Translations under genes and position numbers: made by a program
Source of the DNA: Pseudomonas defluvii
Lineage (GTDB): Bacteria > Pseudomonadota > Gammaproteobacteria > Pseudomonadales > Pseudomonadaceae
DNA: 64,000 bases
Direction: 5' to 3'
NCBI RefSeq assembly: GCF_001695625.1
Contig: NZ_MBPN01000002.1
Coordinates: forward strand, 1-64,000
Notes under the pieces: model-generated
What the model was told of the DNA's origin: nothing
The model's input: the letters and a program-made list of their open reading frames with translations, nothing else
The model's database searches: none
In this document: positions 1 through 7,933 of the stretch, one piece after another
Layout: every line of letters starts with the position of its first letter
Position numbering within the stretch: position 1 is the first letter of the stretch

Positions 1-308
1 GGCTTTCGTCGAGCGACCAGCCAAAGCGCAGCAGTACAGCCGATCAAGCCGCCTGCCCCCGTTGAATCGCGATGCTCCAACTCGCCCTGATACACAATGG
101 TCACCGTTTCGAACCCCCGGTGGGGGTGCTGCCCGACCCCACGCCGGGCAGCGGTCGGGGTAAAGGTGTATGGGCCGGCGTAGTCCAGCAACAAAAACGG
201 GCTGATGTGCCGCGCCAGGTTGTCGTAGGTGAACAGGCTGCGAACCGGAAAGCCGTCACCCACCCAATGGGGCTGGGGGCTGCGGTAGATGCCTTGGATC
301 GTTTTCAT
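1..308 (-). CDS. Pirin family protein, N-terminal part only (runs off the left edge)
   Basis: The frame opens at an ATG at 308 with a strong ribosome site (AGAGGAGGT) 6-14 bases upstream. The protein begins MKTIQGIYRSPQPHWVGDGF and carries the pirin cupin signature QHPHRGFETVT, including the HxH metal ligands, followed by GELEHRDSTGAGG. In pirins this is normally followed by a GDVQWMTAG-type segment with the remaining ligands. Here the last roughly dozen codons before the edge (CTAALWLVARRK) do not resemble that segment. The gene may therefore be broken close to the edge. Pirins are iron-binding cupins, some with quercetinase activity. Family call is firm; intactness is not. Confidence 0.75.
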   Translation of the reverse strand, partial: MKTIQGIYRSPQPHWVGDGFPVRSLFTYDNLARHISPFLLLDYAGPYTFTPTAARRGVGQHPHRGFETVTIVYQGELEHRDSTGAGGLIGCTAALWLVARRK

Positions 309-410
309 GAGATACCTCCTCTCGTGCATGGCTTTTTCGGAAGCGTCCTACAACCAGCAGCACCCTCTTCGCAATAGACTGCCTGACTGAACGACAAGGA
401 GTGTGCACGT

Positions 411-896
411 ATGGCGAACCCCGGCTACATGACCATCACCGGCAAGGCTCAAGGACTGATTTCAGCAGGCTGTTCAAGCCAGGATTCCATCGGCAACAAA
501 TATCAGTCAGCGCATACTGACGAAATCATGGTGCTCGCTTACCACCACAACATGGCCAACATTGGCAATATCAATAAGCCCACACACAGTCCGATCCTAA
601 TCACCAAGGGCGTTGATAAATCGTCTCCGCTGCTTGCTCAAGCGCTTTCCAGCAGAGAAGAAATAAACTGCACGATCAGTTTCTACCGCGTCTCGTCCTT
701 TGGCATACAGGAAAAATTCTATTCCGTTTCGATTCACGGCGGAATCATTGTCGATCTAACGTCTGATCTACCCCATGCTGTTTTGCAAGGCGACGCCGAA
801 CCTGAAGAACAATTGGCCATTCGCTACCGCCAGATTACGTGGACCCACCACTTGGCAGGGACCACCGGTCAGAGCTTCTGGGGGGAAGAGGGATGA
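411..896 (+). CDS. hcp: Hcp-family type VI secretion tube/cargo protein
   Basis: This 161-residue protein starts MANPGYMTITGKAQG, then has SAGCSSQDSIGN, HTDEIMVLAYHHNMA and a late ITWTHHLAGTTG segment, all typical of Hcp. Hcp hexamers stack into the tube that the type VI secretion system ejects, and they often chaperone effectors in the ring lumen. A good ribosome site (AAGGAG) lies 7-12 bases before the ATG. The stop overlaps the ATG of the next gene (ATGA at 893-896), so the two are translationally coupled. No structural secretion genes are visible in the window, so this is an orphan hcp that would rely on a machine encoded elsewhere. Confidence 0.93.
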   Translation: MANPGYMTITGKAQGLISAGCSSQDSIGNKYQSAHTDEIMVLAYHHNMANIGNINKPTHSPILITKGVDKSSPLLAQALSSREEINCTISFYRVSSFGIQEKFYSVSIHGGIIVDLTSDLPHAVLQGDAEPEEQLAIRYRQITWTHHLAGTTGQSFWGEEG

Positions 897-2362
897 ACCC
901 TAACCGTCATGACATCTGGGACGTCAATAGCGCCGCTGGCAAGTTGGTAGGGCAAGCCCTCTCAGTCAGTGCTCGCCATCTTGCCTCCGGTACGCTGCGC
1001 ATACAGTTCAATCGGGAAGTCACCTATTACGCAAAGCACATTGCCGATGATGTCGCGCTGGGACACACCACCCCAGAGCGAGGCATACAGACCATAGTGC
1101 AAGAGCAGCGCGACCTCTTGAACCAATCCAGAGCCTTGTCGCACAAAGGTAAAAACGCAATCACCCATCGGGTTGAACGCATTCCGCTGACTGAGCTCAC
1201 GCGGGTCGTATTGAAACGCGACCCTGAGCGGTTGTTGCGCTTTGTCCACGCTCAAAACCTTAAGACAAGCACCAATAAGGAAATCACAACGCGGGCTGCA
1301 GCACCGCAGTCGCCCTTTGACCCTTTTGCATTTTTTCCTCGTGAGCACTGGCCAGAGCCTATCCAGGTAAACGAGCCGGGGTTCTACGTCGTACCCAAGA
1401 GCACAACGGCGGCCACGTTAGAGGCTCAGTTGTTTACCGTCCCTAACCCGGTCGTTATTGCCAAATTCAGGGCCCTCAACCCGAACCTGAACCAGGTAAA
1501 AGCGGGCCAGATGATCGTGCTGAGTGACCCCAACAACCCGCAATGCACCCGTGAAGAAGCTCAATTGATGGCGGCAGCTGAGAAGGTGAATGCGGCGCTC
1601 CAGGCCCTGACACCTGATGAGGCTGATTTCATGGTGCGTCACCATGACGAGATTTTGTCGTTTCTCACGCAGGGTTCCACCTCTATTGGTGTTGGGGAGG
1701 CGATATTCGCCAGGAACCTGGAAAGCGTGAAAGGCTCACTACGGGATATTGAGGCCCTGCACCAACGTACCTTCCAGCGTGACGGGCATCTGCGCTCGCC
1801 TGAGTTCTTTGCCGAACGCAAGCGCCTGTTTGGCCAGCTCGATAACCACCTCACGGGTCTGACCAAAAAAGGTATCGGCTTCCCCGATCACCCGAACCTC
1901 AAGAGTGCCCTAGGGATTTCCAGCCGTAGCCTGGTACACCGCTGGACCAAGGCGGGGACGCCAGACCAGATCCCCGGCTATGCCACACACATCGACGGGG
2001 TCGCCAAGGCTGCTAAGTACGTCAAGTACGGCGGCTGGCTAGGCACTGCAGTCGGTGGAGGCGCCTCATACATGAAAGTTCAGGACGTGTGTACCGCGGG
2101 TGATGCAGAGGCCTGCGAGCGCATTAAATTCACTGAAAGCGGTGGCTTCATAGGTGGAATCGCGGGCGGCGTTGCCGGTGGTGCGATTTTAAGCGCGGGT
2201 GCGACGGGTGCCGTTTGCGTGGCTCTCGGGCTGCCTACAGGTGGCGTGGGTAGTCTTGTATGCGGCCTTGTGGTCGTCGGTGCGGGCTCCTTGGCAGTGG
2301 GGGGCGCACTAGGAAAGACTGGAGAAAAGACAGGTGAATTAATTTATGAGGTTACTAAGTGA
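893..2362 (+). CDS. Probable Hcp-dependent T6SS effector: LysM-like domain plus C-terminal glycine-zipper region
   Basis: The protein is 489 residues from the ATG that overlaps the hcp stop, with GGGGGAAGAGGG just upstream as ribosome site. Residues about 160-210 form a LysM-like module (GFYVVPKSTT, NPNLNQVKAGQMIVLSDP), which would bind peptidoglycan or act as a loading module. The last ~115 residues are dominated by glycine-zipper hydrophobic stretches (GGFIGGIAGGVAGG, GGVGSLVCGLVVVGAG), as in pore-forming or membrane-inserting toxins. There is no signal peptide. Position between hcp and a small membrane protein gene, with overlaps on both sides, suggests effector and immunity. The toxic mechanism is inferred; I do not recognise a named effector family. 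Confidence 0.7.
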   Translation: MNPNRHDIWDVNSAAGKLVGQALSVSARHLASGTLRIQFNREVTYYAKHIADDVALGHTTPERGIQTIVQEQRDLLNQSRALSHKGKNAITHRVERIPLTELTRVVLKRDPERLLRFVHAQNLKTSTNKEITTRAAAPQSPFDPFAFFPREHWPEPIQVNEPGFYVVPKSTTAATLEAQLFTVPNPVVIAKFRALNPNLNQVKAGQMIVLSDPNNPQCTREEAQLMAAAEKVNAALQALTPDEADFMVRHHDEILSFLTQGSTSIGVGEAIFARNLESVKGSLRDIEALHQRTFQRDGHLRSPEFFAERKRLFGQLDNHLTGLTKKGIGFPDHPNLKSALGISSRSLVHRWTKAGTPDQIPGYATHIDGVAKAAKYVKYGGWLGTAVGGGASYMKVQDVCTAGDAEACERIKFTESGGFIGGIAGGVAGGAILSAGATGAVCVALGLPTGGVGSLVCGLVVVGAGSLAVGGALGKTGEKTGELIYEVTK

Positions 2363-2745
2363 GCGTGAGTACCGCTGACAAAATTTTCCTCTGTGCCAGC
2401 TTAATTGGTTTCGGAGGTGTCTTCGTGTTCCTTGGTCTTGCGCTGCACCTCGCCTATACCAAGATGGATGTAATGTTGGGCCATTTGAAGAACTGTCCCG
2501 CTGTTATGGCCCGAGCCTCCTTCAAGAACGGCGGCCCTTGGGGGAGGCTGTTTGTGCTGGGCGCAATAATGGGGCTAATGACCTCGCCTCGTCTCTATCT
2601 CCGCGATGGAGGAGGTAGCGCAGAGGATCTAAAGAACTTTCCTTCAAACCTTAAACATAAACTGATCGTACTGCACTGGGTCGGTTGGGGAGGCATATTG
2701 TTGCTGTTTGGATTGTTCACATTAGACGCACTTGGACTTGTCTAA
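2359..2745 (+). CDS. Small membrane protein, probable immunity protein to the upstream effector
   Basis: This 128-residue protein starts at a GTG overlapping the effector stop by four bases (GTGA); a second GTG two codons later is possible. It has about three membrane segments: residues ~9-33 (FLCASLIGFGGVFVFLGLAL), ~62-76 (LFVLGAIMGLMTSP) and ~104-125 (VLHWVGWGGILLLFGLFTL). Inner-membrane immunity proteins are expected when the effector inserts in membranes, which fits the glycine zippers of the partner. No named family is recognised. Base composition is less GC-rich than the following chromosomal genes, which suggests transfer of the trio. Confidence 0.65.
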   Translation: MSVSTADKIFLCASLIGFGGVFVFLGLALHLAYTKMDVMLGHLKNCPAVMARASFKNGGPWGRLFVLGAIMGLMTSPRLYLRDGGGSAEDLKNFPSNLKHKLIVLHWVGWGGILLLFGLFTLDALGLV

Positions 2746-2796
2746 GCCTTGCGTTGTTTTGCTCCCACTGCACCTAAAACGCCCTCAGCGTTCCAT

Positions 2797-3690
2797 CTAC
2801 AGAACAGTCCGAGCAGAACCGTCCAAGAGAAAAGCCTCGACGCGCTTGGCGCTGTCAGCAGGATGCTCCTGCATGAAGCAATGCCCACCGGGCACCACTG
2901 CCGAGGTGACGCAACGGTTGATGCTTACCCAGCGCGCGACCGAGGGCGGTACGAAGGGGTAGGTCTGCTCGCCGTGCAAAACCAGCGTTGGCGTCCTGAC
3001 CTTGGCCAGTGATGCCCACAACCGCCGCGGAAAGGAACTGAACAATTCCATCTCGCGGCTGGGCCGACACTTCAACGCTACCCCTTCGCCACAATCCGTC
3101 AAGGCATGCTCCACATAAGCCTGCAGCGCCGCATCGCTCCAGCCCTTGAAGGTTCCCCGCCCCTGAAGCCCTGCATGGGCAGCGGCACGGTCCGGCCAGT
3201 GGCTGCGGCGCGTGGCCGCCTTGCGCGCCAAGGTATGCCGACGGTGCATGCCCACCATCGACGCCACGCCCAACACGGCGATCATCGAGCGGCTGAACAG
3301 TACCGGATCAAGCAGCACCGCCCGTTGAAACAGCGTCGGTTCATGGGCCAGGATCAAACTGGTCACTACCCCACCGAAGCTGTGCCCCAGCGCAAAACAG
3401 GGCACGTCGGCATAGGCGCCACGCCCAGCCTCAAAGGCCTCAACAGCCAACTCGGCGGTACGGTTCCAACCAAGAAACGCCCCACCATGGTCGCTGTCGC
3501 CATGGCCCTGGACATCGCTCAGCCACAGATCGAAGGACTCACTGAGCACCTCCAGCATGGGCCGGTAGGCCAGGCAGCAGAAACCGGTGCCGTGCAGAAA
3601 ATGCAACAACGGCTTGCCACTGGGCGGCGAACGCCAGCCACGCAAGGTGAAACCGGCTGAAGACGGAAAAGACCACGGAACGAGGTGCAT
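2797..3690 (-). CDS. Alpha/beta hydrolase
   Basis: A 297-residue alpha/beta-fold hydrolase from the ATG at 3690 (MHLVPWSFPSSAGFTLRGW); the frame stays open further upstream but the extension is unlike the family. Visible landmarks are the oxyanion-region HGTGFC, the QGHGDSDHG loop, the nucleophile elbow GHSFGG, an acidic-residue strand around TLVLHGEQ, and a C-terminal GGHCF holding the catalytic histidine. These define a serine hydrolase, probably an esterase or lipase-like enzyme of the cytoplasm; the substrate cannot be told. It converges on the immunity gene with about 50 bases between. No good ribosome site is seen before the chosen ATG. Confidence 0.85.
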   Translation of the reverse strand: MHLVPWSFPSSAGFTLRGWRSPPSGKPLLHFLHGTGFCCLAYRPMLEVLSESFDLWLSDVQGHGDSDHGGAFLGWNRTAELAVEAFEAGRGAYADVPCFALGHSFGGVVTSLILAHEPTLFQRAVLLDPVLFSRSMIAVLGVASMVGMHRRHTLARKAATRRSHWPDRAAAHAGLQGRGTFKGWSDAALQAYVEHALTDCGEGVALKCRPSREMELFSSFPRRLWASLAKVRTPTLVLHGEQTYPFVPPSVARWVSINRCVTSAVVPGGHCFMQEHPADSAKRVEAFLLDGSARTVL

Positions 3691-3821
3691 GCAGGTCACT
3701 GAATACAGGGCGGCACAATAGCCAGGGAGGCTGATTACAACGTCGCCCCCTGGCAAGTTCAAGCACCTTGCGATTTAGTCGGCGTGTTTGTCTGAAATCG
3801 CCGGTTCCACGCCTCGCACGC

Positions 3822-4442
3822 TTACTGAAAACTGTGTGAGGCAAACAACAATGGGTACAGCGAAATCACCAGCAATGCCGCCATCAGCCAATTGAATGCC
3901 ATCAACCAACGTGGGTTCTGCAACACCTGACGCAACGCACTGCCAAACATGACCCAGACACAGACGCTGGGCAGGTTGACCAACGCGAACAGTGTGGCAA
4001 TGACCATGACATTGGTCAGGTAACCCTGCGCCGGGGTGTAGGTGGTAATCGCACCAACCGCCATCACCCAGGCCTTCGGATTAACCCATTGAAACGCCGC
4101 CGCGCCCCAGAACCCCAGTGGCCTGTGCGTTTCCGAGCGGGTCGCCGACAGCGGGCCGGACGTTGCGATCTTCCAGGCCAGGTACAACAGGTATGCGGCA
4201 CCCACATAACGCAACACGGTGTAGAGGGGAGGAAACGTCTTGAATACTTCACCCAGTCCAAAGCCTACCGCCAGCACCATGACCATGAATCCGACACTGA
4301 TGCCGACGGCGTGAGGAATCGAACGACGCACGCCAAAATTCACCCCGGAGGCCAACAACATGGTGTTGTTCGGCCCCGGCGTAATCGAGGACACAAAGGC
4401 AAAGAGCACAAAGGCTAGAAGCAGATCGAGGGAGGCAAACAT
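3822..4442 (-). CDS. LysE/RhtB-family amino-acid exporter
   Basis: A 206-residue inner-membrane protein with six hydrophobic segments. The N-terminal segment ends in the family signature SSITPGPNNTMLLASG (residues ~18-33), followed by GISVGFMVMVL and FQWVNPKAWVMA, both characteristic of LysE/RhtB exporters of amino acids such as homoserine, threonine or lysine. Length matches the family (about 205). It stands alone, about 130 bases upstream of the alpha/beta hydrolase on the same strand, and downstream of a sensor kinase gene on the same strand. Substrate cannot be assigned. Confidence 0.88.
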   Translation of the reverse strand: MFASLDLLLAFVLFAFVSSITPGPNNTMLLASGVNFGVRRSIPHAVGISVGFMVMVLAVGFGLGEVFKTFPPLYTVLRYVGAAYLLYLAWKIATSGPLSATRSETHRPLGFWGAAAFQWVNPKAWVMAVGAITTYTPAQGYLTNVMVIATLFALVNLPSVCVWVMFGSALRQVLQNPRWLMAFNWLMAALLVISLYPLLFASHSFQ

Positions 4443-4570
4443 GGCTGCGGCATCCTTGGAATAGTTGTGTCACGACACTAACGGAGCCCGCTGCTGCAAC
4501 AGCCATACAGTTACCGAAAAATAGTGCACTACACCTACCTGTGCCGCACCTGCGTGATGGCGCTTGCCGA

Positions 4571-5869
4571 CTAGCCACGGGGCAAGCGAATCCTGAACTG
4601 CGCACCGCCCAGCGCCGACTGCTCCGCCGTCAGGCTTCCACCCTGGCTCTCGATCGCCCGTCGACTGATCGCCAGGCCAAGCCCAAAACCACCGGTGGTG
4701 CGATCGTGGCTGCGGTCCAGGCGGTAGAACGGCTGGAAAATCCGCTGACGCTCCTCAGGTGGAATGCCAATGCCGTCGTCTTCCACCGTCAACAGGCAGG
4801 CACCCTGCTCGTCCATGTCCACGCGCAACAGCAAACTGCGGTGACAGTAGCGCATGGCGTTGCGTATCAGATTCTGAACCGCCCGCGCCGTGAGCCTCGG
4901 GTCGAGCACGAAACGCGGCAAGCCTGCTTCGGCCTGCACCTCCCACTCAATACCACGGCCATCCAGTTCCTCGGCGAAACTGCCGAGGATACTGTCGACA
5001 TACTCGCTCAACGACACCTCGACGCGTTCAGCCAACTGCCCGGGCGTCTGCAAGCGGCTGTAGGACAGCAGTTCCAGGACCAGCTCATCCAGTTCCCGCA
5101 CATGGCCAACCAGTTCCAGCAGGCGCTTGCGACTGGCCGGCGGCACTTCGTCGAACAGCAACACCAGCCCGAAGTCGAGCCGGGTCAGTGGGGTGCGCAG
5201 TTCATGGGAGACGGCATTAAGCAATTCACGCTGTTGGGTCAACAAGCGCTCAATATCCTGGGCCATGGTGTCGAAGACCGTGGCCAGGTCGCCGATATCC
5301 GAGCGCGGCGAAATGTGCGTACGCTCCGACAACTGCCCTTGGCCCAGGCGCTGGGCCGTCGCCTGTAGCCGTTTCAGGTCTCGCCAGTGCGGCCAGACCC
5401 AGAGCAACAGGCAACTGAGCAAGGCCGCGCCGATCAATACGGTAATCCCCCAGGACAACAGGTTGATCTCCAGAGGGTCCGGCGGGTTGCGCAACTCAAC
5501 CAGCCACTGGTCGTCCAAGGGGGCAATGGCGGTGCTGTAGTAGCCCCATTCGCCCACCCGAACGACAAACTGCCCGGCGCCCAGGCGCGCGCGCTCGACA
5601 GGGCTCAGTTCAGTCTCGTCCTGACGGCGCAATTCGACTTCCAGCGGTGCAAAGTCAGCTGCCAACGCTTGCGCCACTTCAGGCCACTGGGCCGAGGGCA
5701 CGTGCTGGAACTGCTTGAGCATCAAGCGCTGCACACCTTGGGCCTGCTGCAGGTTGTAGGCTTCGTAGCGCTCGTGGAACACGCTCAGGATCAGTTCGGG
5801 AATCAGGAAGATGGCCCCGGCGTAGCTGACGATGGTGATCAGGTACAGGCGGACAAGGATTTTCAGCAT
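4571..5869 (-). CDS. Sensor histidine kinase (RstB/CpxA-like)
   Basis: A 432-residue two-component sensor. There is an N-terminal membrane segment (residues ~7-30), a periplasmic loop to ~138, a second membrane segment (~139-160), a HAMP linker, the phospho-acceptor box SHELRTPLTRL with His222, an N box (NLIRNAMRY), a G1 box (VEDDGIGIP) and a G2 box (GGFGLGLAIS). The start is the ATG at 5869, 16 bases after the stop of its response regulator; the longer upstream frame is inside the regulator gene and rejected. It should sense an envelope signal and phosphorylate the neighbouring regulator, perhaps controlling the divergent RND pump. Confidence 0.92.
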   Translation of the reverse strand: MLKILVRLYLITIVSYAGAIFLIPELILSVFHERYEAYNLQQAQGVQRLMLKQFQHVPSAQWPEVAQALAADFAPLEVELRRQDETELSPVERARLGAGQFVVRVGEWGYYSTAIAPLDDQWLVELRNPPDPLEINLLSWGITVLIGAALLSCLLLWVWPHWRDLKRLQATAQRLGQGQLSERTHISPRSDIGDLATVFDTMAQDIERLLTQQRELLNAVSHELRTPLTRLDFGLVLLFDEVPPASRKRLLELVGHVRELDELVLELLSYSRLQTPGQLAERVEVSLSEYVDSILGSFAEELDGRGIEWEVQAEAGLPRFVLDPRLTARAVQNLIRNAMRYCHRSLLLRVDMDEQGACLLTVEDDGIGIPPEERQRIFQPFYRLDRSHDRTTGGFGLGLAISRRAIESQGGSLTAEQSALGGAQFRIRLPRG

Positions 5870-5885
5870 GGTTCGGGCAGCGCCT

Positions 5886-6587
5886 TCAGCATTCCCATTC
5901 GACTCGGCTGAACAAGTAACCCTTGCCCCAAACCGTCTTGATCTTGCGTGCTTCGCCCGCATTGTCGTCAAACTTGCGGCGCAACTTGGAGATAGCGACA
6001 TCCACCGAGCGGTCAGTGCCGTTGAACTCGATACCGCGCAGGTGCTGCAGGATGCAATCCCGGCTGAGTACCGTGCCGGCATTACGCGCCAGCACCACCA
6101 ACAGGTTGAACTCGCCGCTGGACAACTCCACCGGTTGCGCGTCCCAGTGCACACTGCGCTCGGTGAGGTCGATCTGCAGGCCACCGATCTGGATCAGGTC
6201 CGAAGCCACTTGAGGTTCATTGACGCTACTGCGCCGTAGCAACGTGCGCACCCGCGCCAGCAGCACCCGAGGCTCACAGGGTTTGCTGACATAATCGTCG
6301 GCCCCCATCTCAAGGCCCAGCACCTGGTCATGGCTGTCATCACGCGCGGTGAGCATCAGGATGGGCAACACGGCCGACTCGGCACGCAGCAGCCGACAAA
6401 CCTGCAAACCGTCCAGGCCCGGCAGCATCAGGTCGAGGATGACCAGGTCGGGCTTGTTACGGCGTGCTTCCTCAAGCACGTGGTCGCCGCGAGCGATCAC
6501 CCGGACGAAAAAACCGTTGCGTTGCAGGTAGCTGGCGATCAGTTCGGACAGCGCGCTGTCGTCTTCGACCAAAAGAATATTTGTCAT
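5886..6587 (-). CDS. OmpR/RstA-family response regulator
   Basis: A 233-residue regulator beginning MTNILLVEDDSALSEL. The receiver domain has the acidic pocket D9/D10, phospho-acceptor Asp52 (VILDLMLPG), Thr in MLTARDD and Lys in VSKPCEP. The C-terminal half is a winged helix of the OmpR type, ending KIKTVWGKGYLFSR. It is the first gene of an operon with the sensor kinase and is divergent from the RND efflux operon. The intervening 156 bases hold a tenfold-spaced direct repeat TTCACA at 6653 and 6663, a plausible binding site for this regulator. Confidence 0.93.
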   Translation of the reverse strand: MTNILLVEDDSALSELIASYLQRNGFFVRVIARGDHVLEEARRNKPDLVILDLMLPGLDGLQVCRLLRAESAVLPILMLTARDDSHDQVLGLEMGADDYVSKPCEPRVLLARVRTLLRRSSVNEPQVASDLIQIGGLQIDLTERSVHWDAQPVELSSGEFNLLVVLARNAGTVLSRDCILQHLRGIEFNGTDRSVDVAISKLRRKFDDNAGEARKIKTVWGKGYLFSRVEWEC

Positions 6588-6652
6588 GGAAAGTGCGTAA
6601 GCGCAAATGAGTCCGGCAGGATATCGAACCTCGCACACGCGAGGCGGTAATC

Positions 6653-6668
6653 TTCACACTTTTTCACA
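6653..6668. promoter_or_regulatory. Direct repeat TTCACA/TTCACA, candidate response-regulator site
   Basis: TTCACA occurs at 6653-6658 and again at 6663-6668, a start-to-start spacing of 10 bases, about one helical turn, as in tandem sites for OmpR-family dimers. It lies between the divergent regulator gene and the RND adaptor gene, about 75 bases before the adaptor ATG. Function is inferred from position and spacing only. Confidence 0.4.
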
Positions 6669-6743
6669 GACCGCCTACAGAGCTTAACAGTTGCGCCGGG
6701 GGTGCCTGCCTTAGCATGGCCGGGTCATTTTCGGAAGATCCGC

Positions 6744-7922
6744 ATGTCCAGCCCAAGCCCCTCCCGTCTACGCACCCTACCCGCCCTTGTCCTGCTCGGC
6801 CTCACGCTGGCGGCCTGCGACAAGCAAGCCCCGGTCGAAGAAAAAGCACCGCCACGCCCTGTTTCGGTGGAAACCGTGCGTGTCGAACCCTTGGCCATCA
6901 GCAGCGAGTTGTCCGGGCGCATTCTGGCCCCGCGCACCGCAGAGGTGCGCGCGCGAGTCGCCGGCGTGGTGCTCAAGCGGGTGTACCGCGAAGGCAGCGA
7001 CGTCAAACAGGGCGAGGTCTTGTTCCGCATCGACCCGGCACCGTTTCAAGCCGACTACGACAGCGCCCGTGCCGCCCTGGCCAAAGCCGAGGCCAACCAG
7101 TTCCAGGCGCGCCTGCAGGACCAGCGCTACAGCGAGTTGATCGCCATCAATGCGATCAGCCGCCAGGACTACGACAACGCCCGCGCCGCCGCTCTCCAGG
7201 CCAATGCGGACGTCGCTGCTGCCAAGGCTGCACTTGAGCGCGCACGCCTGAACCTGGGGTATGCCACCGTCACCGCGCCGATTTCCGGGCGTATTGGCCG
7301 CGCCTTGGTCACCGAGGGCGCACTGGTCGGGCAGAACGAGTCGACGCCTCTGGCGACGATCCAGCAACTGGACCCGATCCACGCCGACCTGACCCAGTCC
7401 ACCCGGGAGCTGAACGCCCTGCGCCGGGCACTGCGCGCCGGCGAGCTGCAACAGGTCGGCCAGGACCAGGCACGTGCCACGTTGATCCAGGACGACGGCA
7501 CGGCTTACCCGTTGCCCGGCAAGTTGCTGTTTTCGGACATCAGTGTCGACCCGAGCACCGGGCAGATTACCCTGCGCAGCGAGTTCCCCAACCCTGATCT
7601 TGACCTGCTGCCGGGCAGTTTTATCCGCGTTCGCCTGGAACAGGCCATCAAGCAACAGGCAATCAGCGTGCCGCAGCGCGCCATCCTGCGTGACAGCGCC
7701 GGCCAACCGCGTGTGCTGCTGGTGGATGCCGAGCAACGCATCAGCGAGCGCCCGATCGTGCTGGGCAGCGCGCAACAGGACCGCTGGATCGTCAGCGAAG
7801 GCCTGATTCCAGGCGAGCACGTAGTCATCGAAGGCCTGCAACATGTGCGCGTAGGTGATCAGGTGCACGTCACCCCTGCCGCCAAGGATGCCGCTTCTGT
7901 CGTACAGACCACTGGCCAATGA
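6744..7922 (+). CDS. RND efflux periplasmic adaptor lipoprotein (membrane fusion protein)
   Basis: A 392-residue MexA/AcrA-type adaptor. The chosen ATG at 6744 has GGAAG about 8 bases upstream and yields a lipoprotein signal ending LTLAAC, so Cys25 would be acylated. It then has the first lipoyl half (RVAGVVLKRVYREGSDVKQGE), the alpha-hairpin region rich in Ala/Gln, the second lipoyl half (YATVTAPISGRIGRALVTEGALVG) and the beta-barrel (LLPGSFIRVRL). It links an inner-membrane RND pump to an outer-membrane channel. The pump gene begins 11 bases downstream. No outer-membrane channel gene follows, so a shared OprM/TolC-like channel is needed. Confidence 0.94.
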   Translation: MSSPSPSRLRTLPALVLLGLTLAACDKQAPVEEKAPPRPVSVETVRVEPLAISSELSGRILAPRTAEVRARVAGVVLKRVYREGSDVKQGEVLFRIDPAPFQADYDSARAALAKAEANQFQARLQDQRYSELIAINAISRQDYDNARAAALQANADVAAAKAALERARLNLGYATVTAPISGRIGRALVTEGALVGQNESTPLATIQQLDPIHADLTQSTRELNALRRALRAGELQQVGQDQARATLIQDDGTAYPLPGKLLFSDISVDPSTGQITLRSEFPNPDLDLLPGSFIRVRLEQAIKQQAISVPQRAILRDSAGQPRVLLVDAEQRISERPIVLGSAQQDRWIVSEGLIPGEHVVIEGLQHVRVGDQVHVTPAAKDAASVVQTTGQ

Positions 7923-7933
7923 GGGCCTGATCA

